Shown: positions 23,901-32,936 of the stretch, one piece after another
Numbering within the stretch: the stretch's first letter is position 1
How the letters are laid out: every line of letters starts with the position of its first letter
NCBI RefSeq assembly: GCF_018143015.1
Contig: NC_054741.1
Location: 37,290,510-37,354,509, forward strand
Source: Lytechinus variegatus
Lineage: Eukaryota > Echinodermata > Echinoidea > Temnopleuroida > Toxopneustidae
Direction: 5' to 3'
Length of the DNA: 64,000 nucleotides
Position numbers and translations under genes: made by a program
Notes under the pieces: generated by a model
The model's database searches: none
Told to the model about the DNA's origin: nothing
What the model saw: only the letters and a program-made list of their open reading frames with translations

Positions 23901-26900
23901 TCAAAGTATGAAAACAACTTTTAGCAAATTCTGTTTGAGAATTATACATAATGTTTTTATACCTCTTAACATTAATCATGTGAAGTCATAACTAATTAAA
24001 CTGTTATGCCCTAACCCTAATTATGCCCGGGTTTAAAAAAACAGAGATAAAACTGAATCAGCACTAAACTCTGAAAAAACCCTATGGCCACCGCAACTTA
24101 AACGTTTAGTGATGTAACAACGTCTCCTACCAATTATCATTTTTTAATTCACTCTTTAAAAAGAACTCCATATTAAACACCGTGCTAGTGTGTAGTCCTT
24201 GGAAGGCTAGAATGACTTCCCCTACAACACTACACCCTTACTTCGCATCCCCTCTTTTCATATTCAAATGAAACACCTTCGGCGCGACGGAATTGAATAA
24301 TTCCGTCACGCATGCCGGAGAACAATTAGTGTTCACCACTTATTGCCGTATAAACAACATTTGCCAGCTATACGATGTAACGCTGGCAAATACATTTGTC
24401 CACTTACTGCTCTTACTGCTTGCATTTCCAGACTGTCTATACAATACTTGTATATATTTATTATCCTGTATTAATTGTATTGAGAAATTTAGTACAGTGT
24501 GCCTTGATCAAGGATGTTGGATGTGATTGCATTGCAACTTGCTGTTATTTATTTGCAATTTTGAATAAATCTTCATTAATAATCTTTGAGGGGCACCAAA
24601 GCTCTGATGCTCCACCCCTGTAACACATTTTCAACCATACATACGACTTATAGCATTAACATCAAAGTTAAACAAGGTAATCTTGCTGTGATGGTGATGA
24701 TAGTAGGGATGTGGAGGTCATGGTGTTTTTTATAGTGTTAAGGCGCTGTCACACCTTGGCGTTTTAGACAGCGTATGCCCGACGTATCAAAATTTCTCTA
24801 AACCGTCGGCATACGCTGAACTTTGCTGTTTTTTTTTCAACTCTGGGCGTATACTTAGCGTATTCATAACGAGTTGGACGTATACATAACGTATTAGTAA
24901 CTTATATCGAACGCTTCGTTAACTTATAAGTAACGTATTCCAACGAATGCTTAGCATATTGCTGGCGTACACAACTTATGCCCTACGATAGCCTAACTTA
25001 CGCATAGCGCGCGGCAGCGTATCGCTGACGAACACGTGTCGTAGCCTATAAAAAGGCTGCCGCTCGACTATTCAAATCATAACCGCACGATACATCACCG
25101 TATCAACACCGCCGCCATGCCCAAGAAAACTCCTGTGATCCTCACCTTCATATACCAATTCCTATAAACGTTGTCAATACGCCATTATACAGCAGCTGTA
25201 AGTTAAAAATACGTTCAGTGAGTTTTGTGGTCGTCCGAGCACGTCTTCATACGTCAATATACGTTGGAGTTAAGTTACACATACGTTCAAAGCACGTTAC
25301 TCATAGGTTAGAAGTAAGTTTTAGGGTACGCTGGACATTATCTTGACGTACATCGACTTATGAGTAACTTACGAGTAACGTGTGTCAACGTGTATCAACG
25401 ATCGCGTAACTTGCCTACAACTTATGACCTGCGTATGCGGGACGTATGAGCCATACGCTGGCATACGTCGAAAAATTTTGTGCTTGCACAAAATTTTTCG
25501 ACGACCTCACCGTATGACGACGTATACCAGCGTGTTTTAGCGTACTCTTAACGTATGCAAAACTTACCCGTAACGTATTCGACGTACGCCAGCGTATTCG
25601 CCAAATTCCTCATACGTCGGGCATACGCTGTCTAAAACGCCAAGGTGTGACAGCGCCTTTAGTGATAGTGTTGGTGGTTGAAGTCATGATGATGATGATG
25701 TTGGTGGTATTGTGTTGCTTATGGTGGTGATTAGGAAGGTGGTGATGATGATGGTGATGTTGATGATGATGATGGTGATGATGATGATGGTGGTGGTGGT
25801 GGTGGTGATGGTGGTGGTGATTGTGGTGGTGATGATTATTATTATTATTCTTTTATATATTATATTATTACTATAATCATAAATCATTATTCTTTATTAT
25901 TGTTATCATTATTGTAGTATTATAATTATTATTAAAGAGTCATATTTAATTATTTATGAATATCCCATTCTTAGATAAAAAGAAGAACAGTGATGAAGAC
26001 AAGAAGAGTGGAGTTGAATTGGTCTACCATCTCCCAAAGGAAATATCAGGACTTAGCAAAGTTACCATGACGATCGACTCAAGTGATGCGAGAGCATTAT
26101 GGGAAAGGTAATATTTCACAAGCTTATTTCATCTGATATTTCCTACACTTGCTAGCTTGAAGTAGGGAAGGTCATAGAGGGCAATATTGCCTTGTTGCTA
26201 TATCAAAATTCAAATACCCCCCAAATTCAATATTTTGCATCCCTTTTTCCAGTTCTCTATACTAATGATTTCCCTTTCGCAATACATTCCTACCAGACCT
26301 CGATACCTGTCTTTACACCCAAGAACATATTCCAGGGGCAGTCATACGTATCATTACGGACAGGATTGTACACATTATATTCAGGAGGTTGGCTCTAATA
26401 CCAGCTCTTTTTTTTCAAAAAGTCTCTCCATATTACTTTATATACTACACTCGTGTGAACTCATTCTTTCTGTATTGTTAAGATCCTGATCGTTCCTTCA
26501 GATCTGCAAATATCTTGTGTATTCTATTATATCTGGTACTGGACAACTTTGCTTGAAATATGATTGATTGTGTCATGTTATGTTTATTTATATTTTTTGA
26601 ATGTGAAATATAAATTTGATTTTATTGTTTTTCTTCTTTTTCTCATGAAATTTCTGCAACTAGATTTACACTACCCGTTTTTCTATATATCTTTTTCTAG
26701 TGTCCATGAAAAGGATTCTGATGAAGTACAGGAAGGTGAGGTGGTAGCTTTCATGAAAGCAATCCAGCAGCACTTCTTCTCGTGTTTCCAGATTCACTTA
26801 GACGTAAGTATGAGGGGCCTGAAGATTTGTGAAGCAACTTCTATGACACAGTTATTTGGTGAACACATTCTCGTGTTCTTGTGCAAATCATCGGCTATTG

Positions 26901-28836
26901 ACTTGTACATATGCTATGGTGTTTTTGGATTGGTCAATTTTAAGATTTATTTTGAATAGTTATTCATCAAGTGCTTTTGTTTAAATTTTGTATAGACACC
27001 TACCCCTTTAAGTTGTAGCTGAGTGATTTTTCATTGTTGATGTATTATGTTATGGGGTCAGCGGATAACAAGACTTGTTCCTTTCTTGCAGTCCGACCTC
27101 CTATCATACTTAATCCGTTGTATACCTAATTGTTTCTTTTATGTGAATTTTAATCTCTATTTGTTGTCTTTGTTTCTTTGCTCATGCTGATTTATGGTAT
27201 ATTATTGTAGGTCATAAATTTTATAAACAAAATATTGAAAGTGAATTGACATACTGTTCTTGATGTAATTTTGCAGGCATTATATCTCAAGACTATTGGT
27301 ACAGCAGCAGCTTTTGTTGGGTCAGAAGGAAGATTGAAGGTAATGGTTTAGCATTCATTTCATCTTGAGATGTGTACAATGAAATATTAAAGCATGATGT
27401 GGTGTAAAAGTGATGCTGAGGATTTAAAAGTGAAACACTAAGAAATTGCCAGAACATTCAATGAATCAAACTATAGCTTTTGGACCCGTATTTTGAACTC
27501 GGGTTTATATTGAACCCTGGTTTAAATTGGTAGTTTAAGTATGGAGAGCCAATTGGGACACATTGTCTGGGAACGATAACTGAAGGAACTTTCTTCAATA
27601 TGAAGGCAAAAGGAAACAAAATAGTATACATAAGGAATATACAATACAAATAGAATTTTTTAATTTTTGGCTCCCCGTAATTTTAGCGCAGAGTTAGACC
27701 ATGTTCTAAGTTAAATTTGACTTCAGAATACGGGCCTTTAAGTCCAATGAAACATTTGGCATACTCACTTTTTCTGACAGAGTACCACAAGCGAGAAGTG
27801 CACTATCAAAACTTACGTAAAATCATGGCACAAAATTACAGCAAATTATATCCGATTGAAATGTGACGTCATGTTTGGTCGGCTCAAACATAATTTGTAC
27901 ATTTGAGTAGAAAATGAACATAATCTTACAACAAATCACTGATCTTTTTTTTTATCAGCTCACTAAGTCCATTTTTAAAAAAAAACCTCATCCCTTAGTC
28001 TTTGATGTCTTAGCACAATGTGCCTGCCTCCTGTAATGTCACTAAATTTGGCGTAGCTTTGCAACCAATTCCCAAATTAAGAAGGAAGTTTCGGGTTGCT
28101 TTCTACAACTAATTTCAAGAAACTAAATTGGTTTATAAGCATTTCATCTATTTCAGTCATTTCTACTTACCAATTTTTTTTTAATCCAGAGTCCATGCCA
28201 AATTCAGCCAAAAATATTTTTAATTTGTGCCCTAATTTAATCACTGTCTCATCAAATGGCATTCGCACTTTGATTCAAACCAGAGTCACAATACTTACAA
28301 GATTATGTTGTACCAACTGAACTCAAAACCTGCATGGTATCTCTAAGAAAAGATGGAGAGGTAGAGAGCGCAGTCAAATAATCGCTAGAGAAATCCTGAA
28401 AACAAATTTATTCCATGTGAACGGCATTTCTTGCGGCAACCATGCAAAAAGTCCCCAGATTCTCAACAGACTTGGTCTTATTCTTGGGAGTTCTCTCTCT
28501 TTTTTTTTCCAGCTTGATATTTCTTGTTTGACAGGGGAAGGGTATACTCATCTTTCTGTCTGGGAGGGGGGGAGGATGGAACATGAAAAGATATGATTGA
28601 TATTTACAATCGGTTGTAACTTTTTGTACATGGTTTCCCATAGACTTTACACTTCATTGTATTCTGGATTGTATCTTATCTGTTGCTCCTCTCTGATGTA
28701 ACTTTCTGTACAGCACAGAGATTTCATCTCAGTTTTGTTTCCTTCCACGTAGATGCTGTCACTTGGGGAGGCCGCCGGCGTGCTCCAACATCTCATAGAG
28801 CTTGCAGAAGAAAAGATGGCATCATTTGATGTTTGA
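20962..28836 (+). CDS. CENPL: Centromere protein L, complete coding sequence, 9 coding exons
   Basis: Exons 20962-21121, 21618-21793, 22328-22421, 22863-23050, 23535-23622, 25975-26107, 26701-26803, 27277-27339 and 28753-28836 join in frame at GT-AG sites to 362 residues; human CENP-L has 344. The match to my memory of the vertebrate protein is collinear: a basic Ser/Thr-rich N-tail with RSRLTRTPS, 'WHTYYVSPLYAFS..LKRYSRQL' (vertebrate WTLYSLTPLYKFS..LKEYSRLL), 'ATKSQ', 'NPVALSWMVSMW' (vertebrate INAFNLSWMAAMW), 'DARALWESVHE' (vertebrate DAKALWDSVHK), 'HFFSCFQIHL' and a C-terminal 'GVLQHLIELA'. CENP-L pairs with CENP-N in the constitutive centromere network on CENP-A nucleosomes. The exon 4 start could instead be 22867 (alternative AG), removing about one residue. 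An upstream acceptor at 20903 shows that the ATG exon is not the first exon. Confidence 0.94.
21958..22128. repeat. Foldback MITE in CENPL intron 2
   Basis: 'gggggccgtttcataaagc' plus 'tattcgtaagttaa' at the left faces 'tttacgaacagctttatga' plus 'aacaccc' at the right, around AT-rich filler containing 'ccaattcaatata'. It is related to the element at 3846-4165. Confidence 0.65.
23623..24740. other. Left part of CENPL intron 5, no gene
   Basis: AT-rich intron DNA. A perfect short stem GACGGAATT..AATTCCGTC lies at 24287-24308, and a 'gccagc..gctggc' stem at about 24362-24388. The rest shows nothing I can name. Confidence 0.5.
24741..25658. mobile_element. Non-autonomous PIF/Harbinger-like element, perfect TIRs
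   Basis: A TTA target duplication (24738-24740 and 25659-25661) flanks 918 bp whose first and last 47 bases are exact inverted copies, beginning AGGCGCTGTCACACC. The interior is dense in 'acgtatgc', 'gcgtat' and 'taacgtat' words in both orientations. In the middle, TATAAAAA (25047) sits 70 bases before an ATG at 25117 that opens a 16-codon frame starting MPKK. A 3-bp TWA target and this architecture fit PIF/Harbinger. It lies in CENPL intron 5. No transposase remains, so it depends on a relative. Confidence 0.8.
25047..25167 (+). other. TATA box plus 16-codon remnant inside the element
   Basis: TATAAAAA at 25047-25054, a GC-rich leader and ATG at 25117 look like the start of a transposon gene cut short by the stop at 25165. 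The first codons (MPKK) resemble the start of the plus-strand frame in the Harbinger element at 29770 (MPKIRK). This suggests both are relics of the second, Myb/SANT-type Harbinger gene. Confidence 0.35.
25684..25850. repeat. (GAT/GGT)n microsatellite
   Basis: Runs of 'gatgatgat' and 'ggtggtggt' triplets, followed by (ATT)n, directly after the Harbinger-like element in CENPL intron 5. The reading frame across it is an artefact of the repeat. Confidence 0.85.
27478..27738. repeat. Short MITE in CENPL intron 8
   Basis: 'ggacccgtattttgaa' at the left faces 'ttcagaatacgggcc' at the right, about 260 bp apart, with 'tggtttaaattgg' and 'ctaagttaaatttgac' inside. It is non-coding and of unknown family. 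Confidence 0.5.
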
Positions 28837-28974
28837 TGATGATCACCATGGCGACCAGCTACAGTGTGGTACCTCAGTGCCAGGAGAGGGCTTCTGTTTC
28901 TGTTCCATCTTGATTGGTGCAATATGTTGACTGCAGTAATTATACCATAGCAGTGAAGTTTGATAACCAGGAAG
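28837..28974 (+). other. CENPL 3' UTR start
   Basis: Sequence after the CENPL stop codon. A reverse-strand frame here is a shadow. No AATAAA was found before the repeats begin, so the 3' end of the transcript is not placed. Confidence 0.35.
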
Positions 28975-29769
28975 GTGTTTTACGGAGAGCTAAGTGGGAT
29001 TTAAAGTCATACTTGGTGTTGACGCACGGATAATATATATAAAGCGCAATCTTATCGATGAAAATGCAGTAGCGCTCATTCTCATGGCACAATTTGACCA
29101 ATGCGTGGATGGATGCCTTTTATACGGCATGCAGCTGGACATTTAGGTGCGAGTCTAAAGCCCGGCTCACACCTTTGCGTTTTTAGCTTGCGTTCAGCTG
29201 CGTATTGCCCGAACGCAGATAAACGCAACACAACGCGATTAAACGAGCTAATACGAGGTCAATACGCAGACCAACGTAGAGGCATTGCGTTCTAGCTCGC
29301 TAGTTTGAATTTTTTTCAAACTTCCGCAACTGAACGCAAGAGAAAAATCCATACGAGCAAAGACGAGTGGCAACCAGCTGATGCGAGCAAGGACGAGCAA
29401 CAGCGAGCAGCTTAACGCAGGCCAACGCAGCGCTACTTTGAGCTGCGTTTCACTGCCTAAAGCTGCGTTACCGGCTCGATTTACCTCGACTTACCTCGCT
29501 TTAGCTCGCATCAACGCGTATCTCGTTGCGCTATACCTCGCACGCTGTTCGCAACAACAAGGACCGTTACGGATGTAGCTCGGTGCACTGCGTTCGTCTT
29601 GGATCTTAACTGCGAGTCTAGCTCGTCTTTCGCTCGTTTTACCTCGTTCCTGCTCATTTTAGCTCGTTCCTGCTCGCTTCGGCTAACCAGCACTGCGGAT
29701 ATCTGCCTTTGACAGAGAACCCTCACTCATGAATTATTATTCAGTTAGTTCGTAGGCCGGGAGAGAAAG

Positions 29770-29928
29770 ATGCCGAAAATTAGAAAATCCATGACAAAGG
29801 CTTCAGCAACCCGAGGCCTGTCCCCCATTCCTGCTCCGGAGTCACCAGGAGTGGCAATAGCTGAAGATGCCGGGGATGACGAACTCGTGGAAGTTCAGCA
29901 AGAAATCAAGAGGCATACACATGCTTGA
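29770..29928 (+). pseudogene. Truncated second gene of the Harbinger element
   Basis: A 52-codon frame (MPKIRKSMTKASATRGLSPI, then an acidic stretch) lies opposite the transposase, where Harbinger elements carry a Myb/SANT-domain partner gene. No SANT domain is visible, and the frame stops right where it meets the transposase's 3' end. I infer that an internal deletion removed the rest; identity is positional only. Confidence 0.35.
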
Positions 29929-29932
29929 ACGA

Positions 29933-30951
29933 TTAATCTGACAGTCGCAGGGGTTTGGCGGAGAGTGGAAAGCAGGCAATTCCGAAAGCGTTCTCGACCA
30001 CTCTCCTAGCCCGAGAGAGCCTGTACTTAAAAATTCTCTCTTCTCTAGCCATAGCTGTTCTAGCATATGGCTTCATCAGCCATGTTCTCAACGGGAATGC
30101 CTCGTCTGCCACGATGTAGTAAGGGGTGTTCTTGTCATTTGGCAGGGGCTCTGGAGGGGGTACTCCAAGGGTGTCCGATTCTAGGCGTTGCCTTAGTTCG
30201 CAAGAGTTAAAAAGCTGCGCATATCCGACGTAGATCCCTCAGCTCCCACATCGATCCACAGGAACCTGTACTGGGCATCAACTAAGGCCATAATAACTAG
30301 CGAATAAAAGCCCTTGTAGTTGTAAAAGATGAAGCCACTATCAGCGGGACATCGGATGGCAATATGTTTGCCGTCCAAGGCTCCAATGGTGTGAGGAGCG
30401 TTCCACCGATCTTCGAAGCCCTGTGCAACCGTTTTCCATTCTTGAGGACTGGTGGGGCACCTAACAAGCTCGTCTGAGAACTCCTCGATGATGGCAGAGC
30501 ACACTTCACGGACTATGTGTGAAATTGTGTTATCGGCTACCCTGAAACTATACATGAGCGTTTTGTAACTGTCCCCAGTGGCCAAGTGTCTAAGGGTGAC
30601 GGCTAGCTTTAGTGCAGGTGAAAGAGCTTCCCTGAAGAAGGTGTCCTGCTTCTCCAGTCTCCCATGGAGTCTTTGTTCTAACTCACTGAACATTGCAGGA
30701 CTTATTCTCAAATAGTTTGCGAATGCTTCTTGGTCTTCAGCTTCTAGTTCCCTCATCAGCTGGTTGAAATGGCCCTGCTCATTCCTCCTGCAGATCCATG
30801 ACCGAATCCAACAACTTCGAGGCCGGATACGACTTCGTCGATGCAACTCAAGCAGCAATTCCCCTTGCGCATAATCGTCAGTGGCCTCTTCCTCTTCCAG
30901 CTGAAGCAAAAGCTTAATTTTTTGTATAGAAGAGCTTTGCAGAGAAGTCAT
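29933..30951 (-). pseudogene. PIF/Harbinger DDE transposase, one frame break
   Basis: From the ATG at 30951, 252 codons encode a HARBI1-like DDE_Tnp_4 transposase. They hold a helix-turn-helix segment (ATGDSYKTLMYSFRVADNTI), the first catalytic Asp in GALDGKHIAI, and the second in LWIDVGAEGSTSDMRSF. The frame then meets a stop at 30193-30195. The neighbouring frame continues the family pattern to 29933: ELRQRL, TLGVPPPEPLP, YYIVADEAFPL, and the catalytic Glu in RVVENAFG. The break falls in a T-run at about 30208-30212, where one lost T explains it, leaving 'SFFNSCELRQ' as the expected reading. The usual region after the Glu motif is abnormal and short. All three DDE residues are present, but as read the gene would not give a full transposase. 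Confidence 0.85.
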
Positions 30952-31439
30952 AGTTCACAAAGCGATGTTTGCCTGTAGATTCGTCAAAAGATTATGACTA
31001 GTACCACAAAATGACCATCACAGCTGCAATATACGACCACACGTGTACGCAGCAGAGCGAACTGTTACGCCGCGGAACGAGCAGCAGTCGAGATAAAGCG
31101 AATGAATGAGCAGTGAGTCGAGGCGAGACGAGGTAGGGCGACCGGCTAGCGAGCAACAAACGAGTGGCTAACGAGATAAACACGCAACGTGGCGAGCAAA
31201 CTTCGTATTGCATCGTACTGCTACGAGCAAAAGCGAGCTAGAGCGAGGTAAAACGCAACCTAAAGCGACCGTAAGCGGTCATTTTTCGAAAAAATGTACG
31301 AGCTATAACGAGCTCCATACGCAACAGTGTGAGGGCTGCCGAATGTTTTGCTGCGTCGTGCTGCTTAAGGCTGCGTTTAGGCTGCGTTCGGCTATCGCAG
31401 CAATACGCAGCTAAAAACGCAAAGGTGTGAGCCGGGCTT

Positions 31440-31658
31440 AGGGGGGTGTTGCAAGATATTTGTGATCAATTGCAAATATTCTGTTGCAAATTTACAATTG
31501 ATAGATCAACGTCAGCTGTAGCAAATCAGATTAAACTTCTTGTTTTGAGGAACAAATTAGCAATCAATCACTAATTTGCAATTAACTGCAAAACATATGA
31601 TTGTTTTAGGGACCGAAAATTGACTTGCAATTGATCGCAGGTTTCTTGCGACACCCCA
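31440..31658. mobile_element. 220-bp MITE next to the Harbinger element
   Basis: The left end 'ggggtgttgcaagatattt' plus 'gtgatcaattgcaa' is mirrored by the right end 'ttgcaattgatcgcagg' plus 'tttcttgcgacacccc'. A TAA follows at 31659, matching the TAA at 29156-29158 before the Harbinger. This fits a MITE inserted first with a TAA duplication, and the Harbinger inserted into that duplicated site. Confidence 0.7.
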
Positions 31659-31858
31659 TAAGTCATACTTAATTCTTTATAAATACACCTTCCAGATTGT
31701 GTTCTGGAAGGTTGGTGTGACAATAGAATTTGATATTTCAAAGTGAGTCTTGTAGCTACAAGTAAGAATGAGCTACCTTCCTTCCTGAGTCGAGCAAAAT
31801 GGAGGATCTATATTAGGTGGGAGGCACTCAACTACATCGCTATTTTTGTCATTTTTTT

Positions 31859-32936
31859 GTCTCACCTGCGAAGCAGAGTGAGACTATAGGCGCCGCTTTT
31901 CCGACGGCGGCGGCGGCGTCAACATCAAATCTTAACCTGAGGTTAAGTTTTTGAAATGACATCATAACTTAGAAAGTATATGGACCTAGTTCATGAAACT
32001 TGGCCATAAGGTTAATCAAGTATTACTGAACATCCTATTAAAGTTTCATGTCACATGACCAAGGTCAAAGGTCATTTAGGGTCAATGAACTTAGACCATG
32101 TTGGAGGAATCAACATTGAAATCTTAACCTGAGGTTAAGTTTTTGAAATGTCATCATAACTTAGAAAATATATGGACCTAGTTCATGAAACTTGGACATA
32201 AGGTTAATCAAGTATCACTGAACATCCTGCATGAGTTTCACGTCACATGACCAAGGTCAAAGGTCATTTAGGGTCAATGAACTTTGGCCGAATTTGGGAT
32301 ATCTGTTGAATTCCCATCATAACTTTGAAAGTTTATGGATCTGATTCATGAAACTTGGACATAATAGTAATCAAGCATCACTGAATATTTTGTGCAAGTT
32401 TCAGGTCTCATGATTAAGGTCAAAGGTCATTTAGGGTCAATGAACTTTGGCCAAATCGGGGGTATCCGTTGAATTACCATCATAACTTTGAAAGTTTATT
32501 AGTCTAGTTCATTAAACTTGGACATATGAGTAATCAAATATCACTGAACATCCTGTGCGCGTTTCAGGTCACATGACCAAGGTCAAAGGTCAATGAACTT
32601 TGGCCGAAGTGGGTGTATCAGTTGAATTACCATCAAAACTTTGAAAGTTTATGGATCTGATTCATGAAACTTGTACATAAGAGTAATCAAGTATCACTGA
32701 ACATCCTGTGCGAGTTTCAGGTCACATGATCAAGGTCAAAGGTCATGTAAGGTCAATGAACTTTGGCCATGTTGGGGTTTTTGTTGAATAACCATCATAT
32801 CTCTGTAAGTTTATTGGTCTAGTTCATAAAAAGTGGACATAAGAGTAACCATGTATCACTGAACATCTTGTGCGAGTTAGAGTAGTATTCAAAGTCAGCA
32901 CTGCTGCTATATTGAACCGCGTGATGCAGGTGAGAC
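31859..32936. mobile_element. GTCTCACCTGC element with ~160-bp internal tandem units
   Basis: It starts GTCTCACCTGC and ends with the exact complement GCAGGTGAGAC. The left end alone folds as GTCTCACCTGC-gaa-GCAGAGTGAGAC, followed by a CGG-rich hairpin ('gccgcttttccgacggcggc'). The body is about six units of roughly 160 bp ('atcataacttagaaag', 'tcatgaaacttggacataa', 'tcactgaacatcct', 'catgaccaaggtcaaaggtc'), starting near 31967, 32151, 32316, 32478, 32630 and 32792. The last 200 bases of the window begin another copy. It is non-coding; I cannot name the family. Confidence 0.8.

Larger units (their letters stand above)
29159..31438. mobile_element. PIF/Harbinger DNA transposon, 2.28 kb
   Basis: The ends are exact 30-bp inverted repeats starting AGCCCGGCTCACACC, next to TAA on the left and TAG on the right (one mismatch from a TWA target duplication). 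Both subterminal regions (about 400 and 430 bp) are crowded with 'acgagc', 'gctcg', 'aacgcag' and 'tagctcg' words, likely transposase-binding sites. Inside are a minus-strand DDE transposase and the first 52 codons of a plus-strand frame. The short spacer between the two genes suggests an internal deletion. Confidence 0.88.
28975..31690. repeat. Old repeat carrying two nested insertions
   Basis: 28975-29158 plus 31659-31690 together match the intact 38814-38950 repeat ('ttttataccacgcgcaacta', 'catttaagtgcgactctaag', 'tcatactta'). The host repeat is split after 'gagtctaa' and resumes at 'taagtcatactta'. Between lie the Harbinger element and a smaller MITE. Confidence 0.7.

Noticed and set aside
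24741-25658. CRISPR-like or regulatory repeat array suggested by dense 'acgtat' words
   Set aside because: The words are irregularly spaced, in both orientations, and enclosed by exact TIRs with a TTA duplication, so they are transposon subterminal repeats.
25684-25887. Ile/Thr-rich reverse frame
   Set aside because: It is a translation of the GAT/GGT and ATT microsatellite.
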